Positions 8,707-19,006 of a DNA stretch of 64,000 nucleotides are shown piece after piece. The DNA is from Candidatus Kinetoplastibacterium galatii TCC219. Its GTDB lineage: Bacteria > Pseudomonadota > Gammaproteobacteria > Burkholderiales > Burkholderiaceae_B. Location of the stretch: the NCBI RefSeq assembly GCF_000340905.1, contig NC_020284.1, positions 62,001 to 126,000 of the forward strand, in the 5' to 3' direction. A program made the translations under genes and the position numbers. Each line of letters starts with the position of its first letter. The first letter of the stretch is position 1. Under the pieces are notes generated by a model. That model did no database searches. It was given only the letters and a program-made list of their open reading frames with translations, and was not told where the DNA came from.

Positions 8707-9924
8707 TTATGAGCGGTAGTCTGCATTTATGGTTACATAATCATGCGAGAGATCACAAGTGTAAACTTTTTCTGAAAAGTAACCATTATCTAGAGATATT
8801 TTTATTGTTATCTCTAGTTGTTTCATAACGTTCTTACCAGATTCTTCTGTATAGTTTTTACTGAGCTCTCCATTTTCTACGATCAACAAATCGTTAAGCC
8901 ATATTCTTATCCTATTTATTGGTATATTTGTATTTGAATATCCTATAGCTACTAAAATTCGTCCTATATTTGGATCAGATGCATAGAATGCTGTTTTTAC
9001 TAATGGTGACTTGGCAACTGAGTATGCTATAGATAATGCTTCTTCCTTACTTGCGGCTTTTTCTACCTGCAATGTAATAAATTTTGTTGCCCCCTCAGCA
9101 TCCCGCACTATTTTTTGAGCTAAATCTGAAGCTGCTTTTGATAGAGATTCAACGACTTTAGTGTAATTAATATCGTTCTCTGATTCTAGCCGAATACTAG
9201 ATTTACCTGTAGCCATGATTATGAAGGAGTCATTTGTAGAGGTATCCCCATCTATTGTAATTCTATTGAATGACTTATCTGCTATATCTTTAATAATCTT
9301 ATCTAGTAGAGATTGTTTAATACCAAGGTCTGTTCCAATAAAACCAAGCATAGTAGCCATATTAGGATGGATCATTCCAGCACCTTTACTAATCCCGGTT
9401 ATAGTAAAAATTTCTTGATCAATATTAAATTGCTCTGAAAAAATTTTGGGAGTAGTATCCGTTGTCATAATCCCATATGCTGCTTCCATCCAATTATTTT
9501 TATCGATATTTAAAATGGCTCTATCTAGGTTATCGATTATTTTTTCTACAGGAAGTGGTTCTAATACAACTCCTGTTGAGAATGGTAATATTTGGCAATC
9601 TTCTATTTTTAGTAAACTTCCTAATGACTTACATACTTCCTGGGCATTTTTTAAACCATTTTGCCCTGTGCCTGCATTGGCATTTCCTGTATTTACTATT
9701 AAACTTCGTATAGGTTTGCCAAGCAGCAGATGTTTTTTTGCAATTTGAACCGGGGCGGCACAGAATAGATTTTTTGTAAAGACTCCGCTTACAGCGGTTC
9801 CTTCGTCTAGCTTAAATACTGTTAAATCTCTTCTATTGGCTTTTTTTATTCCTGCCTCTGTTACCCCTATTTCTATACCCTCTACTGCGAACACTTTTTT
9901 AGGTATTGTTAGATTGACCGCCAT
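8707..9924 (-). CDS. argJ: glutamate N-acetyltransferase / ornithine acetyltransferase
   Basis: ArgJ moves the acetyl group from N-acetylornithine to glutamate (acetyl cycle of arginine synthesis), releasing ornithine; some members also use acetyl-CoA. The autocleavage site is visible in HPNMATMLGFIGTD: Ala190-Thr191, with Thr as the new N-terminal nucleophile. ISKGAGMIHP and the C-terminal HDYVTINADYRS are family signatures. At 405 residues it is family-length. The ATG at 9924 (MAVNLTIPKK) is preferred to a TTG at 9939 because family proteins begin MAVN. Ornithine is also the branch point to polyamines, see the decarboxylase at 36 kb. Confidence 0.95.
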   Translation of the reverse strand: MAVNLTIPKKVFAVEGIEIGVTEAGIKKANRRDLTVFKLDEGTAVSGVFTKNLFCAAPVQIAKKHLLLGKPIRSLIVNTGNANAGTGQNGLKNAQEVCKSLGSLLKIEDCQILPFSTGVVLEPLPVEKIIDNLDRAILNIDKNNWMEAAYGIMTTDTTPKIFSEQFNIDQEIFTITGISKGAGMIHPNMATMLGFIGTDLGIKQSLLDKIIKDIADKSFNRITIDGDTSTNDSFIIMATGKSSIRLESENDINYTKVVESLSKAASDLAQKIVRDAEGATKFITLQVEKAASKEEALSIAYSVAKSPLVKTAFYASDPNIGRILVAIGYSNTNIPINRIRIWLNDLLIVENGELSKNYTEESGKNVMKQLEITIKISLDNGYFSEKVYTCDLSHDYVTINADYRS

Positions 9925-10084
9925 ATTAAGATATTCCAATAGTTAACATGTTAGATAATGATAAAACTAGTATTTTTTTTACAGTTTCCAGATTATTATT
10001 AGCAATGACGCTAATATGTTTTGATATTTAATGTATTACATAGATGATATATGGAGTCTTTTGATACATTATTGATAGTAACGA

Positions 10085-10160
<76 letters not shown>

Positions 10161-10301
10161 ATCACAATTGTTAACTATATATAAAAAATATACATATAAC
10201 AATAAGGTAATTGTTGATAGTTATTAATTAATGCTGGAGAATGTAATATAATTTATCATTTTGTTAGGTTTAATGTTGTTTTTTTACACTAAAGTGCCCT
10301 T

Positions 10302-11561
10302 ATGTCTTCTGTTATAAGCGTTATTGGATTGAATCACACATCTGCTCCATTGATGATTAGAGAGCGTATGTCTATACCAAATGATACTATTGGTATATTG
10401 TTGTCTAGTATCTTGTCTAAATTTAGAGACATTGTTTCCGAAGCTGTAATTTTGTCTACATGTAATCGTACTGAGTTGTATTGTTATTGTAAAAAAGAAT
10501 ACATACAAGAATTAGTACTCTGGTTTTCTGGTTATGGGAAAGTTGATCCAGTTTATTTTTATAATTATGTTAGCGATGCAGCTGTTAAGCATATTTTCTC
10601 TGTTTCTTGTGGTTTAAATTCAATTGTAATTGGTGAACCTCAAATTTTAAGCCAAATGAAAAAATCAGTTTCTCTTGCTAATGAAGCTGGTTCATTGGGA
10701 ACATACTTATATAAACTATTTCAATTCTCTTTTTCAGTATCTAAAGAAGTTCGTACTCATACAGATTTATGCAAAAACCATATCTCTATCTCTTCTGCAT
10801 CAATCGATTTAGTAAAAACAGTTTTCCCAGAATTAGAAAATCTCAATGTATTATTCATAGGTGCTGGAGAAATCATTGAGTTATGTATTAAATCATTTAT
10901 AAAATACAAATATAATAATATCGTAGTGACAAATAGGACTTTTGATAGATCTGAGAATTTATCAAAAAAATTCTCTATAGGATTACTTCCATTTAAAAGT
11001 TTGAGCGATAGATTGTATGATTTTGATGTTGTTGTTTCATGCACTTCTAGTGAGAACTCAATTATTAATTCAAGTGATGTTACTAATGCTTTTAATGGTA
11101 AAAAAATAAAGCCAGTGGTGATGATTGATTTAGCAGTTCCTAGGGATATAGATACAGGTGTTTCAGATTTTGAGAACATAACCTTATACTCTATAGATGA
11201 CTTGCAAAATGTTATACAAAAAGGATTCGCTAGTCGTAGTGCAACTATACCATATGCAAATGAGATTATTGAAAAGAAAACAGACGATTTCATAAAATGG
11301 ATGAAGTCTCGTGACAGTATTCAATCAGTATTAGAGTTAATAAATAGAGCTAATGATATAAGTTCTCATGAAGTTGGTATAGCTAAGAAAGCATTGAAGG
11401 CTGGAGAGCCTCCTGAGATAGTTCTTGAGCGTATGGCACGTAGAATAACAAAGAAATTCTTACATGGCCCAATATCATTTGTTAATAACAATGTAGATTA
11501 CAACAAGGATATTTTGTCATGCATCTTAGATATTTTTTCTAGGTGCAGTACTAATGGTTAG
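10302..11561 (+). CDS. hemA: glutamyl-tRNA reductase
   Basis: NADPH-dependent reduction of glutamyl-tRNA(Glu) to glutamate-1-semialdehyde, the first committed step of C5 haem synthesis. The active-site Cys is in STCNRTELY (Cys54), GLNHTSAP (about 9-16) is the N-terminal signature, GEPQILSQMK follows, and VLFIGAGEI is the NADPH-binding segment. At 419 residues it matches E. coli HemA (418). ATG start at 10302. As in many proteobacteria it heads hemA-prfA-prmC. Haem supply by the symbiont is reported for trypanosomatid symbionts, so its retention fits that lifestyle. Confidence 0.96.
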   Translation: MSSVISVIGLNHTSAPLMIRERMSIPNDTIGILLSSILSKFRDIVSEAVILSTCNRTELYCYCKKEYIQELVLWFSGYGKVDPVYFYNYVSDAAVKHIFSVSCGLNSIVIGEPQILSQMKKSVSLANEAGSLGTYLYKLFQFSFSVSKEVRTHTDLCKNHISISSASIDLVKTVFPELENLNVLFIGAGEIIELCIKSFIKYKYNNIVVTNRTFDRSENLSKKFSIGLLPFKSLSDRLYDFDVVVSCTSSENSIINSSDVTNAFNGKKIKPVVMIDLAVPRDIDTGVSDFENITLYSIDDLQNVIQKGFASRSATIPYANEIIEKKTDDFIKWMKSRDSIQSVLELINRANDISSHEVGIAKKALKAGEPPEIVLERMARRITKKFLHGPISFVNNNVDYNKDILSCILDIFSRCSTNG

Positions 11562-11619
11562 GAATATTATTTCCTATTAACAAATTATTTAGTTTTACAG
11601 CAATAAGTTTAGAAAAATA

Positions 11620-12702
11620 ATGAAATCGTCAATGCGTATGCGTTTAGAGGAAATCTCTAATCGATTGTTGGAAATAGACATGTTGCTCTCTGATCAGGAG
11701 ATAGCATCTGACATTGATTACCTTAGAAAATTATCTTGCGAGAGATCAGAGATAGAGCCTATTGTCACGTTATTTAATTCATTTTTACTATCTGAATCAG
11801 ATCTTGAAGCAGCTAATGAAATGATTTCAGATCCTGATTTAAAAGAAATGGCAGAGGAAGAGATTAAGATTTCTAGGAATCGAATAGAAAAATTAGAAAA
11901 TGATTTGCTACTGTCTTTATTACCTAAAGATATTAATGATGATCGAGGGTTTTTTGTAGAGATTAGGGCCGGTACTGGAGGCGATGAAAGTGCACTTTTT
12001 TCGGCTGATTTATTAAGAATGTATATACGCTATGCAGAAAGAATGGGCTGGTCCGTAGAAATAATATCAGCAAATTCATCTGACTTGGGTGGATATAAAG
12101 AAGTTATAATTCGTATTGAGGGTAATGGAGCGTATGGCAGATTAAGGTTTGAGTCAGGTGGACATAGAGTGCAAAGAATCCCAGAAACTGAGAATCAGGG
12201 TAGGATTCACACATCAGCTTGTACAGTGGCTGTTATGCTAGAAGTTGATGAAGTTAATGATATTATTATAGACCCCAGTGATATACGTATAGATACTTTT
12301 AGAGCAAGTGGAGCCGGTGGGCAGCATATAAATAAAACTGATTCTGCTGTGCGTATAACACATTTGCCTAGTGGTCTTGTAGTAGAGTGTCAGGATGACA
12401 GATCCCAGCATCGTAATAAAGAAAAAGCTATGAAGGTACTTTCGGCGCGTCTTAAGGATTTAGAAATCAGAGAACAACAAGAAAAAGAGGCTTCTGAGCG
12501 CAAAAGCCTTATTGGTTCAGGAGATAGGTCTGAGCGTATAAGAACTTATAATTATCCTCAGAGTCGCATTACTGATCATCGTATAAATTTAACATTGTAT
12601 AAATTATCACAAGTTCTAGATGGGGACTTGGACGATCTTATAGAGGCTTTATTAGCTGAATATAAAGCGGAACAGTTAGCTTCTTTAGAATCTAGTTATT
12701 AG
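11620..12702 (+). CDS. prfA: peptide chain release factor 1
   Basis: Class I release factor acting at UAA and UAG. The catalytic GGQ is in [12 protein letters not shown] (residues 233-235), and the codon-reading loop reads [14 protein letters not shown], so the tripeptide is PET (188-190) rather than the PAT of E. coli. The protein has 360 residues, identical in length to E. coli RF1. It lies 58 nt after hemA and 9 nt before prmC, whose product methylates the GGQ glutamine: substrate and modifier are adjacent. Confidence 0.96.
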   Translation: MKSSMRMRLEEISNRLLEIDMLLSDQEIASDIDYLRKLSCERSEIEPIVTLFNSFLLSESDLEAANEMISDPDLKEMAEEEIKISRNRIEKLENDLLLSLLPKDINDDRGFFVEIRAGTGGDESALFSADLLRMYIRYAERMGWSVEIISANSSDLGGYKEVIIRIEGNGAYGRLRFESGGHRVQRIPETENQGRIHTSACTVAVMLEVDEVNDIIIDPSDIRIDTFRASGAGGQHINKTDSAVRITHLPSGLVVECQDDRSQHRNKEKAMKVLSARLKDLEIREQQEKEASERKSLIGSGDRSERIRTYNYPQSRITDHRINLTLYKLSQVLDGDLDDLIEALLAEYKAEQLASLESSY

Positions 12703-12711
12703 TTTTTTGAA

Positions 12712-13530
12712 ATGAAAATCAGCATAAGAAATTTGATGGCAGACAGGTGTTTACCAAAAATTGAGATACTTATTCTTTTAGAGAAAGTTTTGCAAAAATC
12801 AAGAACTTGGATTATTGCTAATGATCTTAATATTATTTCTGATATCTCATTCTATAAATATAGTGATCTTAGGAAAAGAAGACTAGATGGAGAACCTATA
12901 GCATATTTGATTGGCTATAAAGAGTTCATGAGTAACAAATTTTTGGTTAACAATTCTGTATTAATACCTAGACCAGAGACAGAGATACTAGTAGATGTTG
13001 CCATTAATAGTATAAAGACATTAAGTAAACCAAGAGTATTAGATTTAGGTACTGGTTGTGGATCTATTGCAATATCTATCTGTTTAATGAGACCTGATGC
13101 TGATGTAGTAGGTAGTGATGTTGACTCAGAATCATTATCTGTGGCAGAAATTAATTCTAGAAAATTAGGAGCTAACATTAGTTTAATTAATAGCAATTGG
13201 TTTGATTGTTTTGATATAAATATAGATAAGTTTGACCTAATAATATCAAATCCGCCATACATAGCTTTGTTAGATAAACATTTAGAGTTGGGTGATTTAA
13301 GATTTGAACCAAAATTAGCACTAACAGATGGTTCAGATGGGTTGCGTCATATCACCAATATTATACATAATTCTAGAAATTATCTTAATAAAGAAGCTTT
13401 CTTATGGCTGGAGCATGGTTGGAATCAGGCTACAGAAGTTAGAGATTTATTAAAATCAGCTGGATTTAGGAACGTGACTAGTTTTTTAGATTTATCTGGA
13501 ATTGCTAGAGTAACTGGTGGCAATATATAG
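12712..13530 (+). CDS. prmC: release factor glutamine methyltransferase
   Basis: SAM-dependent N5-methylation of the glutamine in the release-factor GGQ motif. The SAM motif DLGTGCGSIA is at about residues 111-120, and the catalytic substrate-Gln motif NPPY at 180-183. The N-terminal helical domain includes EPIAYLIGYKEF (about 61-72), which binds the release factor. The length of 272 residues is normal. It starts 9 nt after the prfA stop, so translation is probably coupled. Confidence 0.95.
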   Translation: MKISIRNLMADRCLPKIEILILLEKVLQKSRTWIIANDLNIISDISFYKYSDLRKRRLDGEPIAYLIGYKEFMSNKFLVNNSVLIPRPETEILVDVAINSIKTLSKPRVLDLGTGCGSIAISICLMRPDADVVGSDVDSESLSVAEINSRKLGANISLINSNWFDCFDINIDKFDLIISNPPYIALLDKHLELGDLRFEPKLALTDGSDGLRHITNIIHNSRNYLNKEAFLWLEHGWNQATEVRDLLKSAGFRNVTSFLDLSGIARVTGGNI

Positions 13531-13577
13531 TTAAAAGAAGTATTCAATAAACAAATTATAATTTTATATTTATTATT

Positions 13578-13889
13578 ATGAAAGATATTAAAAAATATAT
13601 AGATGGAATAATCAAAGAGCATAAAATAGTTTTATTTATGAAAGGATCATTAAATTTTCCTATGTGTGGTTTTTCTGGAAAAGTTGTTAAGATTCTCAAA
13701 GAATGTGGTTTTAATAGTAAAAGCATTCTATGTATAAATGTTCTTGAAGATGATAATATTCGCCAAGGTATAAAGGAATATTCTGATTGGCCTACTATTC
13801 CTCAGCTTTATATTAATGGACATTTTATCGGAGGTGCGGATATTGTGTCAGACTTGTATTCTAAAGGAGAGCTGGAAAAATTACTATAG
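13578..13889 (+). CDS. grxD: monothiol glutaredoxin (CGFS type)
   Basis: 103-residue monothiol glutaredoxin. The active site CGFS is at residues 30-33, preceded by VLFMKGS, and the glutathione-binding signatures WPTIPQLYI and GGADI are present. CGFS glutaredoxins bridge a [2Fe-2S] cluster with glutathione and pass clusters to target proteins. Depends on glutathione, whose first synthesis step (gshA) lies at 0.5 kb. It sits downstream of prmC with a 47-nt spacer and before ubiX on the same strand. Confidence 0.94.
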   Translation: MKDIKKYIDGIIKEHKIVLFMKGSLNFPMCGFSGKVVKILKECGFNSKSILCINVLEDDNIRQGIKEYSDWPTIPQLYINGHFIGGADIVSDLYSKGELEKLL

Positions 13890-13919
13890 AATACTACTTT
13901 TTATTAATAGAAAATAATT

Positions 13920-14483
13920 ATGAGACGTAAAATTATTGTTGGTATAACAGGTGCCACAGGCTCAATATATGCTTTAAGGCTTTTGAAGATATTAAGCTCA
14001 TTGAATGATATCGAAGTCCATTTGATCGTCTCATCATCAGGAGTTTTGACATTACGTAATGAGTTGGATCTTAAAATTAACGAACTTTACTCTCTGGTTA
14101 GTGTTGTTCACAATGTTAAAAATATTGGTGATGTTTTAGCCAGTGGTTCGTTTAGTACGGATGGTATGCTGATTGTACCTTGTTCAATCAGAACTCTTTC
14201 TGCAATAGCAAATGGTTTATCAGATAATTTAATAGTTAGAGCAGCAGATGTTTCTTTGAAAGAAAGGAGGCGCATTGTACTTATGGTAAGAGAATCGCCA
14301 TTTAATCTGGTTCATCTACGCAACATGATCTCCGTCACAGAGATGGGTGGGATTATATTTCCTCCCATGCCTGCATTTTACCATAAACCAGTTTCTATAG
14401 AAGAAATGGTAGACCATACTGTTATACATGCAATTAAACTATTGAATATAGATATTCCTGGACCAGTATGGAAAGGTATTTAA
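13920..14483 (+). CDS. ubiX: flavin prenyltransferase UbiX
   Basis: Makes prenylated FMN, the cofactor of the UbiD decarboxylase in ubiquinone synthesis. GITGATGSIYALRLL (about 8-22) is the FMN-binding N-terminus; VPCSIRTLSAIANG and PPMPAFYHKP are the conserved substrate-site segments. The length of 187 residues is typical. The last four bases overlap the stop of the convergent carbonic anhydrase gene. No ubiD is in this window. Confidence 0.95.
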   Translation: MRRKIIVGITGATGSIYALRLLKILSSLNDIEVHLIVSSSGVLTLRNELDLKINELYSLVSVVHNVKNIGDVLASGSFSTDGMLIVPCSIRTLSAIANGLSDNLIVRAADVSLKERRRIVLMVRESPFNLVHLRNMISVTEMGGIIFPPMPAFYHKPVSIEEMVDHTVIHAIKLLNIDIPGPVWKGI

Positions 14484-15121
14484 TTATTAACTAGAGGAAT
14501 AAAATTTTTACCGTATTTTATAAATAGAGTTCCTGTGGATATTAAGAAATAGGCTCCGTGTATATGTAATTTCCCTTCATTAACTCTAGTCCTTACTGAA
14601 GGGAAACTTAATAAATTATTCATACTATGTTGAACAACACCAAATTCTAGTTTTTTGATATCCTCATGCTTGTAATTACCAACTTTGATATTAAGTTGTT
14701 CAGCAACTGGTGTAATTTGTGACATCCATTTTCCTATAAAATCCATTTGACTAAGAGGATATTGGTTTTCTATGAATGATTTAATCCCGCCACATGAAGC
14801 ATGTCCCAGTATAACTATGTGTTTTACATTAAGACCATTTACCGCAAATTCTATTGCTGCACTTGTCCCATGGTAAGATGTTGAATGCTCATTTTCGAAA
14901 GGGGGCACTAAATTAGCAACGTTCCTGACTACAAATATTTCACCAGGGCTCGTATCAAATATAACTTCTGGTGAAACCCTTGAATCACAACATCCTATAA
15001 CCATTATTTCTGGGTTTTGACCAGATGTTGCTAGGTTTTTATATTTTTTTTGCTCATTAAAAAATCTCCCGGACAGGAAACTAAAATATCCGTCTGATAA
15101 TTTTTTGGGAAATATGTTCAT
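14480..15121 (-). CDS. can: beta-class carbonic anhydrase
   Basis: Zinc enzyme interconverting CO2 and bicarbonate. The ligands are visible: Cys44 in CCDSRV with the Asp46-Arg48 dyad, His107 and Cys110 in GHASCGG. 213 residues, typical of the family. The ATG at 15121 lies 56 nt after the stop of ppc on the same strand. Bicarbonate is the PEP carboxylase substrate, so the pair probably works as one carbon-fixing unit. The 3' end overlaps ubiX by 4 nt, leaving no room for a separate terminator. Confidence 0.95.
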   Translation of the reverse strand: MNIFPKKLSDGYFSFLSGRFFNEQKKYKNLATSGQNPEIMVIGCCDSRVSPEVIFDTSPGEIFVVRNVANLVPPFENEHSTSYHGTSAAIEFAVNGLNVKHIVILGHASCGGIKSFIENQYPLSQMDFIGKWMSQITPVAEQLNIKVGNYKHEDIKKLEFGVVQHSMNNLLSFPSVRTRVNEGKLHIHGAYFLISTGTLFIKYGKNFIPLVNN

Positions 15122-15177
15122 AAGAATAATCCAAATAAATTGTTACGTACGGTATTATATGCTTACTTGTTAACTTG

Positions 15178-18000
15178 TTATCCAGAATTCCTGAGTCCTG
15201 CAGCAATACCATTAATAGTTATATGTATATCTCTTTTTGTCATTTCTTTAGAGTTTTGAGATAGTGAATTGTAACCATATCTATGCCTGCGAAGTAGTTC
15301 AACTTGAAGATAATTTAAAGGATCTATATATGTAAAACGTTCTTTTAGAGCGTTTAATAAAGTGGGATTATCTTCTAGAAGATCCCTATTCGTTAGTAAC
15401 CTTAGCATTTCTATAGTTTTATTGTATTCCAAACTTATTGCATTAAAAACATTATTTCTTAGTGTTTGATTAGGAACTAATTTTGAGTAGCAAGAAGCTA
15501 TACCAAGATCAGACTTTATGAGAACCATCTCCATATTAGATATTAAGGTTTTAAATGTTGGCCACTCTTTTACCATAACTCTTAATAAGCTTAATCTATC
15601 ATTTTTAGATTTTGAGATTATACCAGATCCATTGTCTAGAAAGTTTTCAATTGCAGATCCAACGCCATACCAACTAGTTAGCATTAATCTACATTGAGAC
15701 CAAGAGAAACTCCAAGGTATAGCTCTTAAATCCTCAATGTTTTGTAGATTTTTGCGAGATGAGGGCCTAGATCCTATGTTTAATTCAGCTATTTCATTTA
15801 TTGGGGTAGATGTAAAGAAATATTCTGTAAATCCAGGTTTTTCATAGATTAAATTACGATATGTCTTTTCTGCATAACGAGACATAAATGACATGGCTTC
15901 ACCGTACTTCTCTACATAAATATTATCCATGTTTTTTTTGTTTGTTGTACTAACATACAAACTAGATTCAAGTGTTGCTGCTACCAATAGTTCAAGATGC
16001 CATTTGCCCACTTCTGCGTTATTATATTTTCCATGGACTACTTCCCCTTGCTCAGTAAGTCTTATTTGTCCTGATACTGCCCCAGGTGGTTGAGCAAGTA
16101 TAGCTTCAAAACTTGGTCCTCCACCTCTACCAACCGATCCTCCTCTTCCATGGAATAATCTCAGTTTAATATTATTAGATCTAAATACTTCCACTAGATT
16201 TCTTTCAGCCTGATATAGTTCCCAATTAGAAGTTAAAAAACCACCATCTTTATTACTATCAGAATATCCAAGCATAACCTCTTGTATATTGCCATGTGAA
16301 TTACTAATAATAGAACGAACCTCAGGTAAATCTATCCATTTAGACATAATTTCAGCGCTATTTTGTAAGTCTGTTATAGTCTCGAATAGAGGCACAACCA
16401 TTAATCCTTCATGCTCATTTGGGGAATAGTATGTTGGCTTTATTAATCCAGTTTCTTTTTGGATAACTAAAACCTCTAGAAGATCGCTTAGTGTTTCTGT
16501 ATGTGAAACTATCGATTGTTGTATAGCAACTTCTCCGTAATTAGCTCTAATTTTTGCAGCAGCTCTGAAAATTTTTAATTCTCTAGTAGTCTCCGCACTA
16601 TACTCAAACCAAGGAGATACTAATTGTCTCCCTTGCATTAATTCGAATCTAAGAATTTTTATCTTATCTTCTTCGCTTAATTCAGAATATTTATGATTTT
16701 TATCATCTAGCTTTATATTTGCTTGTATAAAAAGTTCAGTTAATACTCTTTCATGAACATCCGAGCTTTGTCGTAAATCTAGAGTAGTTAAATGAAAACC
16801 GAATACTTTTACGGCTTGTTGCAAATTTTTTAATCTTAGTGAGTTTATTAAATTGCCGTGATGTTTTTCTAGAGAACTAGAGATTATATTTAAATCATCA
16901 TATAATTCTTCAGAAGATTTATATGGAGAAGCTGTGAGAATAGCTCTTCTAGCAAGATTTTTCCCGGTTAATTTTTCTGATGTTACTGCTAATCTAGCAT
17001 ATATCCCTACTAATGCTTTTCTATAGGGCTCATCTTTTAAATGAGGTGACATATCTTTGCTTTTCTCTGCCAATAACAATAGTTCTTTATCAACCTCTAC
17101 TAATAAATTACTGACAGACAATTCGGTTTTTAATGCGAATATTTCCTTTAAATAGTGTTCGAATATAACAGAAGATTGTCTGACCATAGCTTGTTCTAAG
17201 GTTAATTCATCTACATTTGGGTTCCCATCACGATCCCCACCTATCCAGCTCCCCATCCTTAAAAAAGGTTTTAATGGTATACTTGTAAAGTTTCCACTAT
17301 CACTATTATTTAGTAAGTTAGAAAGATCTCTGTATAATTTAGGAATTGTTATTAAGAATGTACTTCGATAATAGGAAAGAGCATTTTCTATTTCGTCATT
17401 CACTGTAAGGCTAGAATATCTCAGTATTCTAGTTTGCCATAGTATTGCAATATGTCCAAGCAATTCTAAGTCAATTTCTTTTAAGCTTTCTTCATCTTTT
17501 TCATTGTTTCTTTCTATAAGTTTTCTTGAGATACTTCTATGGGCATCTAGTGTGCTTTTTCTTTGTATTTCTGTTGGGTGAGCTGTTAATACTGGAACTA
17601 TGCACGATTCATTTAATAAATCACTAATAGTATATGAACTAACTCCATTAGAGTTCAATTTCTTTATTACATCCTTTAAGCTTCCACGTATCGGGTAATT
17701 AAGTTCTGAAATGTGTTCTTTATGTCTACGATTTTGATCATTGTCTTCAGCGATATTAACCAGATGCATAAAATAGCTAAAAGCTCTTGCTACTGTGTTT
17801 GGATCATTACCTTCTAGTTTACTAATATATTCTTCTAATGATTCATTATCATGGTCCTTCTTATTTTGTCTAAGTCTTATAGCAGAGCGTCTAATTGATT
17901 CTATTGTATCAAATAGACGTTTTCCTTCACAGCTATAGATGATTTCTCCTAACATCTTTCCTAGTAAACGAATCTCTTGACGTAGCGGTGATATTTGCAT
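15178..18000 (-). CDS. ppc: phosphoenolpyruvate carboxylase
   Basis: Carboxylates PEP with bicarbonate to oxaloacetate, an anaplerotic step that also feeds the aspartate family. The catalytic His is in [13 protein letters not shown] (His141), the second signature [10 protein letters not shown] lies in the middle, [14 protein letters not shown] carries the Gly-rich loop, and the C-terminus [12 protein letters not shown] matches the universal ending. 940 residues against 883 in E. coli; the betaproteobacterial enzymes are somewhat longer. Likely first gene of a unit with the carbonic anhydrase. Confidence 0.96.
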   Translation of the reverse strand: MQISPLRQEIRLLGKMLGEIIYSCEGKRLFDTIESIRRSAIRLRQNKKDHDNESLEEYISKLEGNDPNTVARAFSYFMHLVNIAEDNDQNRRHKEHISELNYPIRGSLKDVIKKLNSNGVSSYTISDLLNESCIVPVLTAHPTEIQRKSTLDAHRSISRKLIERNNEKDEESLKEIDLELLGHIAILWQTRILRYSSLTVNDEIENALSYYRSTFLITIPKLYRDLSNLLNNSDSGNFTSIPLKPFLRMGSWIGGDRDGNPNVDELTLEQAMVRQSSVIFEHYLKEIFALKTELSVSNLLVEVDKELLLLAEKSKDMSPHLKDEPYRKALVGIYARLAVTSEKLTGKNLARRAILTASPYKSSEELYDDLNIISSSLEKHHGNLINSLRLKNLQQAVKVFGFHLTTLDLRQSSDVHERVLTELFIQANIKLDDKNHKYSELSEEDKIKILRFELMQGRQLVSPWFEYSAETTRELKIFRAAAKIRANYGEVAIQQSIVSHTETLSDLLEVLVIQKETGLIKPTYYSPNEHEGLMVVPLFETITDLQNSAEIMSKWIDLPEVRSIISNSHGNIQEVMLGYSDSNKDGGFLTSNWELYQAERNLVEVFRSNNIKLRLFHGRGGSVGRGGGPSFEAILAQPPGAVSGQIRLTEQGEVVHGKYNNAEVGKWHLELLVAATLESSLYVSTTNKKNMDNIYVEKYGEAMSFMSRYAEKTYRNLIYEKPGFTEYFFTSTPINEIAELNIGSRPSSRKNLQNIEDLRAIPWSFSWSQCRLMLTSWYGVGSAIENFLDNGSGIISKSKNDRLSLLRVMVKEWPTFKTLISNMEMVLIKSDLGIASCYSKLVPNQTLRNNVFNAISLEYNKTIEMLRLLTNRDLLEDNPTLLNALKERFTYIDPLNYLQVELLRRHRYGYNSLSQNSKEMTKRDIHITINGIAAGLRNSG

Positions 18001-18168
18001 TTTGTGTACTTAATGGTATTGGGATAAACACTTATTTGTAGTGTTAAAAATATAAGGTGATTTTATAGTATTTGGTTATAGCTTCTCAAGCAAATTTTAA
18101 TTAATATTAGATGTTTGTTACGTAGCTTAATAGGTTGTTAGAGTTTCGAGATTGCTTAGCTAGTATAT

Positions 18169-18915
18169 ATGAATGTAAGGTTTATAGATAAGATGACTAA
18201 TAATTCTGGTAAAAGGAGAGAAAAAGCTTTAGTTCTTTTCTCTGGGGGACAAGATTCCACAACATGTTTGTTTTGGGCATTAAATAATTATGAAATAGTA
18301 GAAACTTTAGGTTTCCAATATGGACAGAGGCATTCTATAGAAATGGATTGTAGATTGTCTATCTTGAATATTATTAATTTCCAGAAAAAAACCTATTGTA
18401 ATGGAAAATTAGGTAATGATCATATAATAGATCTTGGATTCATGAGTCAACTTACCGAAAATGCACTTACAAGAAAACTAGATATTAAATTTTCTGATAG
18501 AGTTCCAAATACATTTGTTCCAGGGAGGAATTTATTATTTCTAAATACTGCTGCAATAGTATGCTATAACATGAATATAGGCACTATAATTGGAGGTATG
18601 AGTGAAGTAGATTTTTCGGGTTATCCGGATTGTCGGGATGATACCATAAAATCACAACAAGTTACCCTGAGTCTTGGCCTAGATAGACCTATAAACATAG
18701 AGACACCTCTAATGTGGAAGAATAAGTCTGAAATATGGCAAATGGCAATGGACATTGGTGGTAATGATCTAATTAAAATTATTAGAGAGTATACACATAC
18801 TTGTTATATAGGTTGCCGAGATAATCTTTATGATTGGGGTTATGGTTGCGGGACTTGCCCTGCGTGTATATTGCGTAAAACTGGATGGGATACATGGATT
18901 AATGTAAAATCGTAA
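18169..18915 (+). CDS. queC: 7-cyano-7-deazaguanine synthase
   Basis: ATP-dependent conversion of 7-carboxy-7-deazaguanine to preQ0, on the way to queuosine in tRNA. The PP-loop SGGQDS is at residues 25-30, and the C-terminal zinc site uses Cys216, Cys227, Cys230 and Cys233 (GYGCGTCPACILR). At 248 residues it is slightly longer than E. coli QueC (231) because of an N-terminal extension; an in-frame ATG at 18193 gives a shorter alternative. No other que gene is visible nearby and I see no preQ1 riboswitch in the 168-base upstream gap. Confidence 0.94.
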   Translation: MNVRFIDKMTNNSGKRREKALVLFSGGQDSTTCLFWALNNYEIVETLGFQYGQRHSIEMDCRLSILNIINFQKKTYCNGKLGNDHIIDLGFMSQLTENALTRKLDIKFSDRVPNTFVPGRNLLFLNTAAIVCYNMNIGTIIGGMSEVDFSGYPDCRDDTIKSQQVTLSLGLDRPINIETPLMWKNKSEIWQMAMDIGGNDLIKIIREYTHTCYIGCRDNLYDWGYGCGTCPACILRKTGWDTWINVKS

Positions 18916-19006
18916 GATTAATAGTTTCGTCATTTCTGGTGTTTATATGTTGTTGTGTAATATATCAGTGTTAATATAAATTAAATTTAAAAGTGAAAAT
19001 AATATA

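Noticed and set aside
10757-11293. 178-codon antisense open frame inside hemA
   Set aside because: It lies fully opposite a strongly conserved gene, shows no family motif and has the composition expected from the shadow of an AT-rich coding strand.
18001-18168. Possible preQ1 riboswitch before queC
   Set aside because: No conserved pseudoknot pattern could be found in the gap; only AT-rich sequence.
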